A stretch of DNA of 26,827 bases from the NCBI GenBank assembly GCA_005789975.1, contig SXWC01000076.1:1-26827 (forward strand). Reading direction: 5' to 3'. Under the pieces are notes generated by a model that was given only the letters and a program-made list of their open reading frames with translations, had not been told where the DNA came from and ran no database searches. Shown here piece by piece: positions 7,731-14,154 of the stretch; positions within the stretch are counted from its first letter, which is position 1; each line of letters opens with the position of its first letter. The stretch comes from Planctomycetaceae bacterium (GTDB taxonomy: Bacteria; Planctomycetota; Planctomycetia; Pirellulales; UBA1268). Made by a program: the position numbers and the translations under genes.

Positions 7731-8641
7731 GGTGCGGGAGCCGCCCGGGCGAAGGAGCCGAGGTCGATGGTACGGCCTGTGTCGTCGGTGCAGGCGAGGA
7801 GGCCGCTTTCAATTCGGTCCGCCGCCGGCACTGCGGCGGCCCGCAGGGCAGCGGAGAGTGTGTCCCGAAGTTTGCGGGGATGCCAGCCGGGCGAGTGGCA
7901 AGTGAGGAGAATCGGTCCGGGAGTGGCCGGATCGAGGAGCCGGGCGATGTCGCCGAGGAGGCTTGGCAGGTCGCGTTGCAGTGAAAACGACTCCCCCTTG
8001 GGGCCATGACCCCACGATGGCGGATCGAGGATCACGCCCGAGAACCTGCGGCCGCGGCGCAGGCAGCGCTGCACGAAGGTGGTGGCGTCTTCACAGACCC
8101 ATGACACCGGCAGGTGGGCGAGCCCGGAGGCCTCGGCATTGCGGCGAGCCAGGGCGATCGACTGCCGGGATGAGTCCACGTGGACGACCTCCGCACCCGC
8201 GGCGGCGGCGGCGAGTGTGGCGGCTCCGGAATGGGCGAAGAGCGACAGCATCGGGCTCCCGCCGGGTGTCTCCCGCCGCAGCCACCCCCACTGGTCGATC
8301 TGTTCGAGAAAGATCCCGACCTGCCCGGAAGGGGACGGGTGGACTTCGAGCGTGAGCGTGGCCGGGCCGACCGGCACGGTCGCCAGCCAGGGGTCGGGCA
8401 GGTCGCCGGTGAACTCCCACCGCCCGCGGAGGGCGTCCGTGGCACCGGTGTCGGGCAGTCTGAAAACGGCCTGGGCGGCCCGCCATTCGCCGGGAAGTCG
8501 GCGTCGGTCGCCCGTCTGGGGCAGGGGCCGATCGACGAGGATTCCGGCGAAACGTTCGAGCCGCCGGCCTGCGCCACGTGAACCCACGCCGAAATCGACG
8601 AGTGCCGGGTCGCGAAACTTTCCGGAGTGTGAGCCGTTCAT
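7727..8641 (-). CDS. Class I SAM-dependent methyltransferase (RlmI/COG1092-like core)
   Basis: This encodes a 304-residue Rossmann-fold methyltransferase. The SAM-binding motif I is LSLFAHSGAATLAAAAAGA (about 132-150), the acidic end of strand 2 is VHVDSS (153-158), an acidic residue follows in CEDATTF (183-189), and motif IV is ILDPPSWGHGPKG (204-216). This DPPxW..gpKGe form is typical of the RlmI/YccW group of RNA cytosine-5 methyltransferases and relatives. The N-terminal 100 residues do not look like the PUA domain of RlmI, so the target may differ. I chose the ATG at 8641 rather than the one at 8731, because the upstream 30 residues look non-coding and run to the divergent gene at 8723. 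It heads a three-gene operon joined by ATGA overlaps. Confidence 0.85.
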   Translation of the reverse strand: MNGSHSGKFRDPALVDFGVGSRGAGRRLERFAGILVDRPLPQTGDRRRLPGEWRAAQAVFRLPDTGATDALRGRWEFTGDLPDPWLATVPVGPATLTLEVHPSPSGQVGIFLEQIDQWGWLRRETPGGSPMLSLFAHSGAATLAAAAAGAEVVHVDSSRQSIALARRNAEASGLAHLPVSWVCEDATTFVQRCLRRGRRFSGVILDPPSWGHGPKGESFSLQRDLPSLLGDIARLLDPATPGPILLTCHSPGWHPRKLRDTLSAALRAAAVPAADRIESGLLACTDDTGRTIDLGSFARAAPAP

Positions 8642-8722
8642 GGGGGAAGGCCATAATACCCCGGAAGCCGGCCCCCCGCGGACGGCAGCCTCACTCGCAC
8701 CCCCCGCAAGGATATCTCGATC

Positions 8723-9424
8723 ATGGCACACCGCTACCGGTCAGTTCTGTTCGTCGGCTGTCTCGCCGGAATGACGATGGCCCTCAGAGGCCCCGCGGCG
8801 TGTGCCGACGACGTCGCCGCCAGCCCGTTCCAGCAGTCGATCACGGCCTGGATGGGCGTGGTGTCGTTCCTCGCGGATGACGACGGTGCAGGCGGCGATC
8901 GCGAACGCGCCGACGAAAAAAAGTGCGAGTGCGATTCTGAGGGCGAGTGTGGGTGCAAGGAAAAGGGCAAGCACCGCGAGCATCGGCATCGCGGTGAGCA
9001 GTGGCAGCGTGGCGAACGTGGCCGCAGCCCGGGCGATCGTCAGGCGAAAGCCCCCCGTGAAGGCACCCCGGCAGGTGGTCCGCGTCCCGACGCCATTCGC
9101 AAGCTCGACGAGATTCTTGCCCGGCTGTCGCGGATCGAGGCAGGGATGGGGATGGGCGGTCGCCCCGGCGTCGCCGGCCGCCCCATGGGCCAGGGCATGG
9201 TGCTGCGCATGGGACCCGCGGACGGACCTGCCGCGGCGGAGCGAACCCGGCCGGCCATGCCCGCCGAGGCTCAGGCGATGATGGAGCAGCGGATGGAGGA
9301 GGGCCGACGGCGGATGGAGGAGAGCCGCGAGAAGATGCAGCAGGCCCGCCGCCGGTTCGCCGAGATGGAAGAGCGAATCAAGAAGCTCGAGGCCGAGATC
9401 GAGCGGATGAAGGGGGCGAAGTAA
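8723..9424 (+). CDS. Secreted protein with cysteine knot-like patch and C-terminal coiled coil
   Basis: This encodes a 233-residue exported protein of no recognised family. A signal peptide covers residues 1-28 (VLFVGCLAGMTMAL core, ACA cleavage before DD). It is followed by a charged segment with a CxC-x5-CxC cluster (C68, C70, C76, C78), a His/Arg/Glu-rich stretch (81-105), a Leu/Ile heptad segment (124-140), a Gly/Met/Pro-rich linker (141-182), and a long charged coiled coil (183-230) with MEQRMEEGRRRMEESREKMQ-type heptads. AAGGA about 11 bases before the ATG supports the start. It is divergent from the methyltransferase operon and converges on top6B, with a strong hairpin between them. 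The C-terminal coiled coil suggests oligomerisation in the periplasm; function unknown. Confidence 0.75.
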   Translation: MAHRYRSVLFVGCLAGMTMALRGPAACADDVAASPFQQSITAWMGVVSFLADDDGAGGDRERADEKKCECDSEGECGCKEKGKHREHRHRGEQWQRGERGRSPGDRQAKAPREGTPAGGPRPDAIRKLDEILARLSRIEAGMGMGGRPGVAGRPMGQGMVLRMGPADGPAAAERTRPAMPAEAQAMMEQRMEEGRRRMEESREKMQQARRRFAEMEERIKKLEAEIERMKGAK

Positions 9425-9475
9425 CGGCGCCGGCCCGCTGACGCCCGCGGCTTGACCGTGGTCGATGAGCTCCGC

Positions 9476-9507
9476 GTTCGGCGGCCGGCGATGTCCGGCC
9501 GCCGAAC
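9476..9507. terminator. Perfect 13-bp hairpin between convergent genes
   Basis: GTTCGGCGGCCGG at 9476-9488 and CCGGCCGCCGAAC at 9495-9507 are exact reverse complements around a 6-base loop CGATGT. It lies between the stop of the coiled-coil gene (9424) and the stop of top6B (9532), where it can act in both directions. There is no U-tract, as with other candidate terminators in this window. It is the strongest simple hairpin I found here. Confidence 0.6.
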
Positions 9508-9531
9508 ACCATCGAGGCCAAGGCCCCGGAT

Positions 9532-11724
9532 TCACCGCCGGGCGCGGCGGGATCCCGACGGGGATGGCTTCGTGGCCGGCTTTTTCCGCGGGCCGCGTGC
9601 CGGCTTCGCCGCGTCTTCGGCGGCCGACTTGTCCGCGGCCGCGGCACCCGGCATGACCTGCGGCACGATGATGCAGTTGTCGCCGAGTTCGAGTTCCTCC
9701 TCGTCCTGGATCGGCCTGCCTCGGTCGTCGAGCTTGACATCGGCCTCGGCGGTCTTCTTCTTCGCCACCGCGAGGAGCTGTTCGTAGAGCTTGGTCTTGT
9801 CGAGGCCGTTGATCTGCGAGACGGCACCGGCGACCTCGCCGAGATAGCGGAGGAAGATGCTCCGCCGCTGCCCCTCCTGCGCCACGCGGAGGCGCCGCCG
9901 CATGTACATCCCGAGCTTGCGGCCCACGGCCTGCAGCGCCAGGCGGATTTCCTTCTGGATCTCGGGGTAGGAGGCGACCGCCTCCTTCGACTCGCTCGTG
10001 AACGGCACCCAGACGCTGGCCACGTGGACCATCACCGTGACCGGCCCGCTGGGCAGGCTGCCCCGCGACTGCGACAGGCCGTAGGAACGCCAGTTGGTCG
10101 AGAGGATCATTTGTGTCACGGCGCAGGCCGCGGGCTGAAACTGGAGCGGCACACGATTGGCGTATCGCAGCACGTTCATGCTCTGGCTTTCCTCGGCATT
10201 GACGTGCTGCATCGCGCCGTGGAGCGCGTCGAGCTGCGGCTTTTTGAGCTTCGAGGGGCTCTGCCGCGGCGCGAGCTGGGCCTCCGCGAGGATCTTTTCG
10301 GCCGCCTCGCCGCCGATTCCCGAGAACGTGGTGGTGAGGAACTGCCGCAGACTGCGGGCATCGCTCTCGGAGGCGAGTTCGCCGAGTCCCTCGCGGGTGA
10401 TCTTCTGTGCCGATGTGCCGCCACCGTAGGCGAGCGCCGCCTCGACCAGGAAGGGATTGCCGCGGTAGACGGAGGGCGGCCGGGTGGCGGCGGTGAAAAA
10501 CTCGCCGGGCACGACCTGCCGCAGGCCGGCGAGCAGCCGCTGCTCGCCGATGGGCACGACGCAATCGGTGGCCGGCGGCGGGATCTTGGTGTCCTGGATC
10601 GCCTTGAAGACGGCGTCGGCCTCGCCGCGGCCGAGCTTGCCGGTCGTGACCCGGGTCGAGACCTTCGCCGTGTCGCAGATCTTCTTCGCGGTGCCGTGCG
10701 ACACCCGGGAGAACGACTGCGTGAGGAACTGCGCGAGCGTGAGCCTGGGATGCTCCTGGAGCATCGTCACCAGCCGGCCCAGTTCGACGCCGTAGGGATG
10801 CGGTTTGATCTCCTTGGGCTCCGGCGGCAGGTCGTCGCTCGACCGATCGAGGATCCGCTCCGGCCCGTCCGGTCCCTGGAAATGGAAACGGGCGTGCGGG
10901 TTCGAGATCGCCGTCTGCTCGAGATATTCCTCGACGCTGCCCCGGCCGCGCTGGAACTTGGCCTCCATCTCGATCGTCACGCGGGTGCCGTGCTCGATGA
11001 CGTCGCCCCGGTCGTTCTCCCCGACCCACTCGATCGAATGCTTCTTCATCAACTCCGCGCCGCCCTTGCCGGCGGGGATGTCGACGCCGTCCCCCTTGCC
11101 GTTCAGGATTTCCGGCTGGTTGGTCTTGGTGTCGATCCGGAGTTCGGAATAGTGGGCGGGGTGCTTGGCGTCGATCTTGGAGATGATCTTCACCGGCTTG
11201 CCGGTCGTGAGCACGCCATACATGCCGGCGGCCGAGATGCCGATGCCCTGCTGGCCGCGGCTCATCCGCAGACGGTGGAACTTCGAGCCGTAGAGCAGCT
11301 TGCCGAAGATGAGCGGAATCTGTTTGCTGACGATGCCGGGGCCGTTGTCCTGCACGCTCATGCGATACCGCGTGCCGCTGTCGCCGACCTGCTCGATCCG
11401 CACCCAGATTTCCGGCAGGATGCCCGCCTCCTCACAGGCGTCGAGCGAGTTGTCGACCGCCTCCTTGACGCTCGTGAGCAGCGCCTTGCGGGGCGAGTCG
11501 AAGCCCAGGAGGTGGCGGTTCTTGGCGAAGAACTCGCTCACCGAGATGTCGCGTTGGCCGGCGGCGAGCGTCTGGGCGGTGGCCCGGCGTTTCGCAGGTG
11601 ACTTGGGCGGGGCGGCGGCCGGCTGGTCCACGGCGGCCTCGGCCGAAGCGGCGGCGGCCGGGGAGGGTTTCTTTTTCGCGGGCTTTTTCGCTGCCCCAGG
11701 CGGGTTTGCGGCTGTCTTGACCAT
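9532..11724 (-). CDS. top6B: DNA topoisomerase VI subunit B (GHKL ATPase subunit)
   Basis: This encodes the 730-residue ATPase subunit of type IIB topoisomerase, which with subunit A (Spo11-like) passes one DNA duplex through another. Residues 1-55 are a Lys/Ala/Pro-rich tail. The GHKL ATPase shows the N box E88-x3-N92 (in KEAVDNSLDA), VQDNGPGI (124-131) and SRGQQGIGISAAGMYG (155-170). The H2TH region starts after HPYGVELG (309-316), followed by PPSVYRGNPF (416-425). The transducer shows RYANRVPLQ and FTSESKEA with K580 as candidate phosphate-contacting lysine. Residues 459-506 repeat the H2TH core (see finding). The C-terminus is a basic tail. The ATG at 11724 has GGAA about 7 bases upstream; the longer frame to 12270 runs through the divergent gene. 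No subunit A gene is adjacent. Confidence 0.95.
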   Translation of the reverse strand: MVKTAANPPGAAKKPAKKKPSPAAAASAEAAVDQPAAAPPKSPAKRRATAQTLAAGQRDISVSEFFAKNRHLLGFDSPRKALLTSVKEAVDNSLDACEEAGILPEIWVRIEQVGDSGTRYRMSVQDNGPGIVSKQIPLIFGKLLYGSKFHRLRMSRGQQGIGISAAGMYGVLTTGKPVKIISKIDAKHPAHYSELRIDTKTNQPEILNGKGDGVDIPAGKGGAELMKKHSIEWVGENDRGDVIEHGTRVTIEMEAKFQRGRGSVEEYLEQTAISNPHARFHFQGPDGPERILDRSSDDLPPEPKEIKPHPYGVELGRLVTMLQEHPRLTLAQFLTQSFSRVSHGTAKKICDTAKVSTRVTTGKLGRGEADAVFKAIQDTKIPPPATDCVVPIGEQRLLAGLRQVVPGEFFTAATRPPSVYRGNPFLVEAALAYGGGTSAQKITREGLGELASESDARSLRQFLTTTFSGIGGEAAEKILAEAQLAPRQSPSKLKKPQLDALHGAMQHVNAEESQSMNVLRYANRVPLQFQPAACAVTQMILSTNWRSYGLSQSRGSLPSGPVTVMVHVASVWVPFTSESKEAVASYPEIQKEIRLALQAVGRKLGMYMRRRLRVAQEGQRRSIFLRYLGEVAGAVSQINGLDKTKLYEQLLAVAKKKTAEADVKLDDRGRPIQDEEELELGDNCIIVPQVMPGAAAADKSAAEDAAKPARGPRKKPATKPSPSGSRRARR
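10207..10350 (-). repeat. Second H2TH-like segment in top6B
   Basis: This codes for residues 459-506 of Top6B and aligns without gaps to residues 330-377 (coded by 10594-10737). I count 18 identical positions of 48, including the openings QFLTQSFS and QFLTTTFS and the ends KAIQ and GAMQ. The canonical H2TH is the first copy; this one lies between the PPSVYRGNPF segment and the transducer, where archaeal subunits usually go straight on to the RYANRVPL segment. Confidence 0.6.
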
Positions 11725-11982
11725 GGCGATTCCGGGGCTGTTTTGGCCCCCAGACTGTGATCCGCGGCGGCACCCTTGGCAAGAGGGGCTGACTTTGCCG
11801 GTGGCGAGGTCCCCGGGTGGCCTCCGGGAGGGGTCGAATCGGGGCCGCGTGAAGTTGTGACTGTCGGGCAGAACCGGCGTGCGTGGCATGACGGGAGTGA
11901 TGCGCAGAAGGGGCTCCGGTCGAAGTTCCGTGTGTCGGGGCAATCCTGGCAGCCTTCGGCTTTCGTCTTGTGAGGTGACGCG

Positions 11983-12330
11983 ATGTTGCACGCCCGATCG
12001 ACCCGCATCCAACTGCTCGCGGCCCTGCTCGTCGCGATCTTCGCCGATGGCGGCACTCTGTTCGCGACCCCGATCGACGGCGGCGTCGAGGGGCCGACTC
12101 CCGACGTCTTCTACAACTTCTATGTGCCGCCGGTGGCGGCGGGTGCCGCTCCCGGCATGGGGGCTCAGCTCTATGTCTCGCCGCGGCCGGTGCCGCCCCG
12201 GGTCGGGCACACGTGGCACACCTACCCGCCGTTCATGCCGCACGAGTTTCTCTACAAGCATCGTCGCCACTACATCCGCCCGGCCGGCGTGACGGGCATG
12301 CGGACCGACGTCAAGGCCTACTGGTATTGA
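11983..12330 (+). CDS. Small secreted hypothetical protein, Pro/Tyr/His-rich
   Basis: This encodes a 115-residue protein of no recognised family. A signal peptide covers roughly residues 1-28 (TRIQLLAALLVAIFADGGTLFA, cleavage before TP). The mature part is rich in Pro, Tyr and Gly (VFYNFYVPPVAAGAAPGMG, LYVSPRPVPPRVGHTWHTYPPF) and ends in a basic, aromatic segment (HRRHYIRPAGVTGMRTDVKAYWY). The start is supported by GAGGTGA 5-11 bases upstream. It is followed after 20 bp by another secreted protein gene in the same direction, so the pair is probably co-transcribed. It is divergent from top6B across 258 bp, in which I see no gene. Confidence 0.7.
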   Translation: MLHARSTRIQLLAALLVAIFADGGTLFATPIDGGVEGPTPDVFYNFYVPPVAAGAAPGMGAQLYVSPRPVPPRVGHTWHTYPPFMPHEFLYKHRRHYIRPAGVTGMRTDVKAYWY

Positions 12331-12350
12331 TCCCGAGGAGACCTCGCATC

Positions 12351-12956
12351 ATGCGTGGATCGTTCGTTTCACGTTCCGTGTGGGCGGGACTCTTCGCCGC
12401 GGCGGTCATCGTCTCGGCGCGCACGGCTCCTGCGGGCGATGGGTTCGCTCCGGCGCCCGGGCCGGGATGCAGCGGCTCTGGACAGGGGTATGTGGCATCC
12501 GGCCACATGGGCCACGGTCACCGTCCGTGGGGTCGCTGCGGGCACGGGCAGTGCGGTCCCTGCGGACACGGTCAGTGCGGGCCCTGTGCCGGCCACGGAT
12601 GTGGTCTCTGCGGGCACGGCGGCCTCTGTGGTCCGGGCAGCTGCAAATACGACGCCTGGGAAAAGCGCTACTTCCTCCGCAGTCAGGGCAAGAGTTGGCA
12701 CAGCGCCTGGTACGATCCCGCGGAGGGTCGCCCGATCGCGCTGGTCGTTCCGCCGACCGCGGAGTTTCAGACCCAATACGCGTGGGGCGTGCCCAGCTCG
12801 CGGGTGGCGCCGATCTATCACCAGTTTCGCCGTCCCTATCCGGGGCCGGGCGGAGTCGGCGGGAGCGGCGGCGGTTTCCTGCCCACGCCCGCCCAGCCCA
12901 GCGACACCGTGCAGTTCGGCGTGAACGCCGTGCGTGGTCCCTGGGGCGCCTACTGA
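12351..12956 (+). CDS. Secreted Gly/Cys/His-rich protein with short tandem repeat
   Basis: This encodes a 201-residue exported protein of no recognised family. The signal peptide covers about residues 1-28 (VWAGLFAAAVIVSARTAPA before GD). Residues 63-98 hold tandem CGHGQCGP units followed by looser GHGCGLCGHGGLCGP units, giving a dense Cys/His/Gly stretch that could bind metal or crosslink. The second half (99-201) is aromatic and Pro/Gly-rich, with KRYFLRSQGKSWHSAWYDP as the most ordered-looking part. GAGGAG at 12335-12340 supports the ATG at 12351 rather than the longer frame from 12213, which overlaps the previous gene. It is second in a two-gene unit and converges on the MerR-TPR gene, overlapping it by 7 bases. 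Confidence 0.72.
   Translation: MRGSFVSRSVWAGLFAAAVIVSARTAPAGDGFAPAPGPGCSGSGQGYVASGHMGHGHRPWGRCGHGQCGPCGHGQCGPCAGHGCGLCGHGGLCGPGSCKYDAWEKRYFLRSQGKSWHSAWYDPAEGRPIALVVPPTAEFQTQYAWGVPSSRVAPIYHQFRRPYPGPGGVGGSGGGFLPTPAQPSDTVQFGVNAVRGPWGAY
12537..12644 (+). repeat. Cys/His/Gly tandem repeat in secreted protein
   Basis: The coding sequence repeats a unit reading CGHGQCGP (two near-exact copies at 12537-12584), then two degenerate copies. The bases differ at third positions between copies, so the repeat is kept at the protein level and is not a very recent DNA duplication. Confidence 0.7.
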
Positions 12957-14011
12957 GAGCCGCTGCCAGCCCCGTCGAGGCGGGTGCGGGCGAGGTCGGC
13001 CCACGGGCTCTCCGGTGCGAGGGCGAGGAAGCGGTGGAGGTGGTGCGCCGCCTCGTCGTCGAGCCCCGTGTCCTGCAGCACCCCCGCCATGTGCCAGTGG
13101 GCATCGGCGTAAGCCGGCTCTTGACGGAGAACGCCCTCGAGCGCGGCCAGGGCCAGTTCGTGTTCGCCGAGTTCCGCGAGCACGCAGCCGAGGCTCGAGC
13201 GGGCCTGCAGGTGGTCGGGATCGAGTTCGATCACAGCGTAATAGCGCTCGCGGGCCGCCGTCAGATCGCCTGCCCGGTAGAGCAGTTCGGCCAGCATGAA
13301 GATCACCCGGGCCGTCGGTCCCTGGGCCTGCAGCACGGCGCGGAGCGCCTCGGCGGCCTCGACAAACTCCCCGGCGGCCTCGAGATCGTCGGCGAGATCG
13401 AGAATCTCGCCGACGTTGCCGGAGGGTGAGGGATGGTGCGGCTCCTCGCCCGGCACCTCCTCGCGCACGGCTGGTCGCGGCGGCAGGCCGACGACGCTCG
13501 GCATCTCCGGAGGCTCGGGATGGGCCAGCGGGGCGGTGTAGAAGACGAACTGCAGCTGGCCTCCAGCGGCGAGCAGCCTCGAGCCGTCGTCGATGCTCAG
13601 TCTGCGACCGTCAATCCTCACCCGTCCTGCGGCCGCCGCCGCCGCGCGGGCACCGCCAGGCGCCAGATCGGCGAGCTTGGCATCGATCTCACGCAGCGAG
13701 AGCCCCCGGCCCAGCAGCCTGGCCAGGTGGCGGCCCACGACGAGCTGTTCGAAGTCGAACCATTCCACCGAGCCTGTGCCCCGCACGACTTCGAGCAGGC
13801 CGCCGCGGACCCAATGCCGGATGGCGGCCGGCGGCACGTCGAGCACCGCTGCCATCATCGCCGACGTGTGAAGCCGGCGGACGCCCGGATGGTCTGCGGG
13901 ATGCTCGTCGGCCAGCAGGGGCCGCGCGGAGGGCCGGCTGCGTCGAACGCTTTTTCGGCGTGCGGGCGGCCCGCCCGGGGATGGCTGGTCGTCCTTGACC
14001 TCGTGGGGCAT
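12950..14011 (-). CDS. MerR-type HTH protein with C-terminal TPR repeats
   Basis: This is a 353-residue protein combining a MerR-like winged-helix DNA-binding domain with tetratricopeptide repeats. Residues 48-118 show the MerR pattern: helix-turn-helix VLDVPPAAIRHWVRGGLL, wing VEWFDFEQLVVGRHLARLL, then LSLREIDAKLADL. Residues 199-345 hold about four TPR units (AGEFVEAAEALRAVLQA, AGDLTAARERYYAVIELDP, LGEHELALAALEGVLRQEP, TGLDDEAAHHLHRFLALAP). The TPR part replaces the usual effector domain, so it may respond to a partner protein. The basic N-terminal 45 residues look disordered. The ATG at 14011 has GGAA about 10 bases upstream, inside a perfect inverted repeat that may control it. It follows the YTV gene on the same strand, 143 bp away. 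Confidence 0.85.
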   Translation of the reverse strand: MPHEVKDDQPSPGGPPARRKSVRRSRPSARPLLADEHPADHPGVRRLHTSAMMAAVLDVPPAAIRHWVRGGLLEVVRGTGSVEWFDFEQLVVGRHLARLLGRGLSLREIDAKLADLAPGGARAAAAAAGRVRIDGRRLSIDDGSRLLAAGGQLQFVFYTAPLAHPEPPEMPSVVGLPPRPAVREEVPGEEPHHPSPSGNVGEILDLADDLEAAGEFVEAAEALRAVLQAQGPTARVIFMLAELLYRAGDLTAARERYYAVIELDPDHLQARSSLGCVLAELGEHELALAALEGVLRQEPAYADAHWHMAGVLQDTGLDDEAAHHLHRFLALAPESPWADLARTRLDGAGSGSQ

Positions 14012-14019
14012 GCAAGAGA

Positions 14020-14040
14020 TTCCGGCGGAGTTCGCCGGAA
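14020..14040 (-). promoter_or_regulatory. Inverted repeat in leader of MerR-TPR gene
   Basis: TTCCGGCG, a 5-base spacer, and CGCCGGAA form a perfect 8-bp inverted repeat ending 8 bases before the start codon at 14011. The only Shine-Dalgarno-like GGAA of that gene is within the arm nearest the start. It could be a regulator's operator (MerR proteins bind inverted repeats) or an RNA hairpin that hides the ribosome binding site. Confidence 0.4.
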
Positions 14041-14130
14041 TGTACTCCGCGCATGCAATGCTGCCAAACGCCGGGCGTCTTGTCCTTCACGCCTGAGAAG
14101 AAGCCGGTCGTCGGCCGGCAGGCGGCGAAA

Positions 14131-14145
14131 CCGGGACGGTCCCGG
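14131..14145 (-). terminator. Hairpin after YTV gene, possible terminator
   Basis: CCGGG and CCCGG flank ACGGT, forming a tight stem 9 bases after the stop of the YTV-repeat gene on the minus strand (the complementarity extends inward to a 7-bp arm with a single central base). There is no U-tract. Confidence 0.33.
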
Positions 14146-14154
14146 GTGCAGGCT

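Noticed and set aside
8741..11029. Minus-strand open frame of 762 codons
   Set aside because: It is an Arg/Pro/Gly-rich shadow of top6B in another frame and runs antisense through the coiled-coil gene.
11725..12270. N-terminal extension of top6B to 912 codons
   Set aside because: It would run through the promoter region and most of the divergent secreted-protein gene, and the added residues look non-coding.
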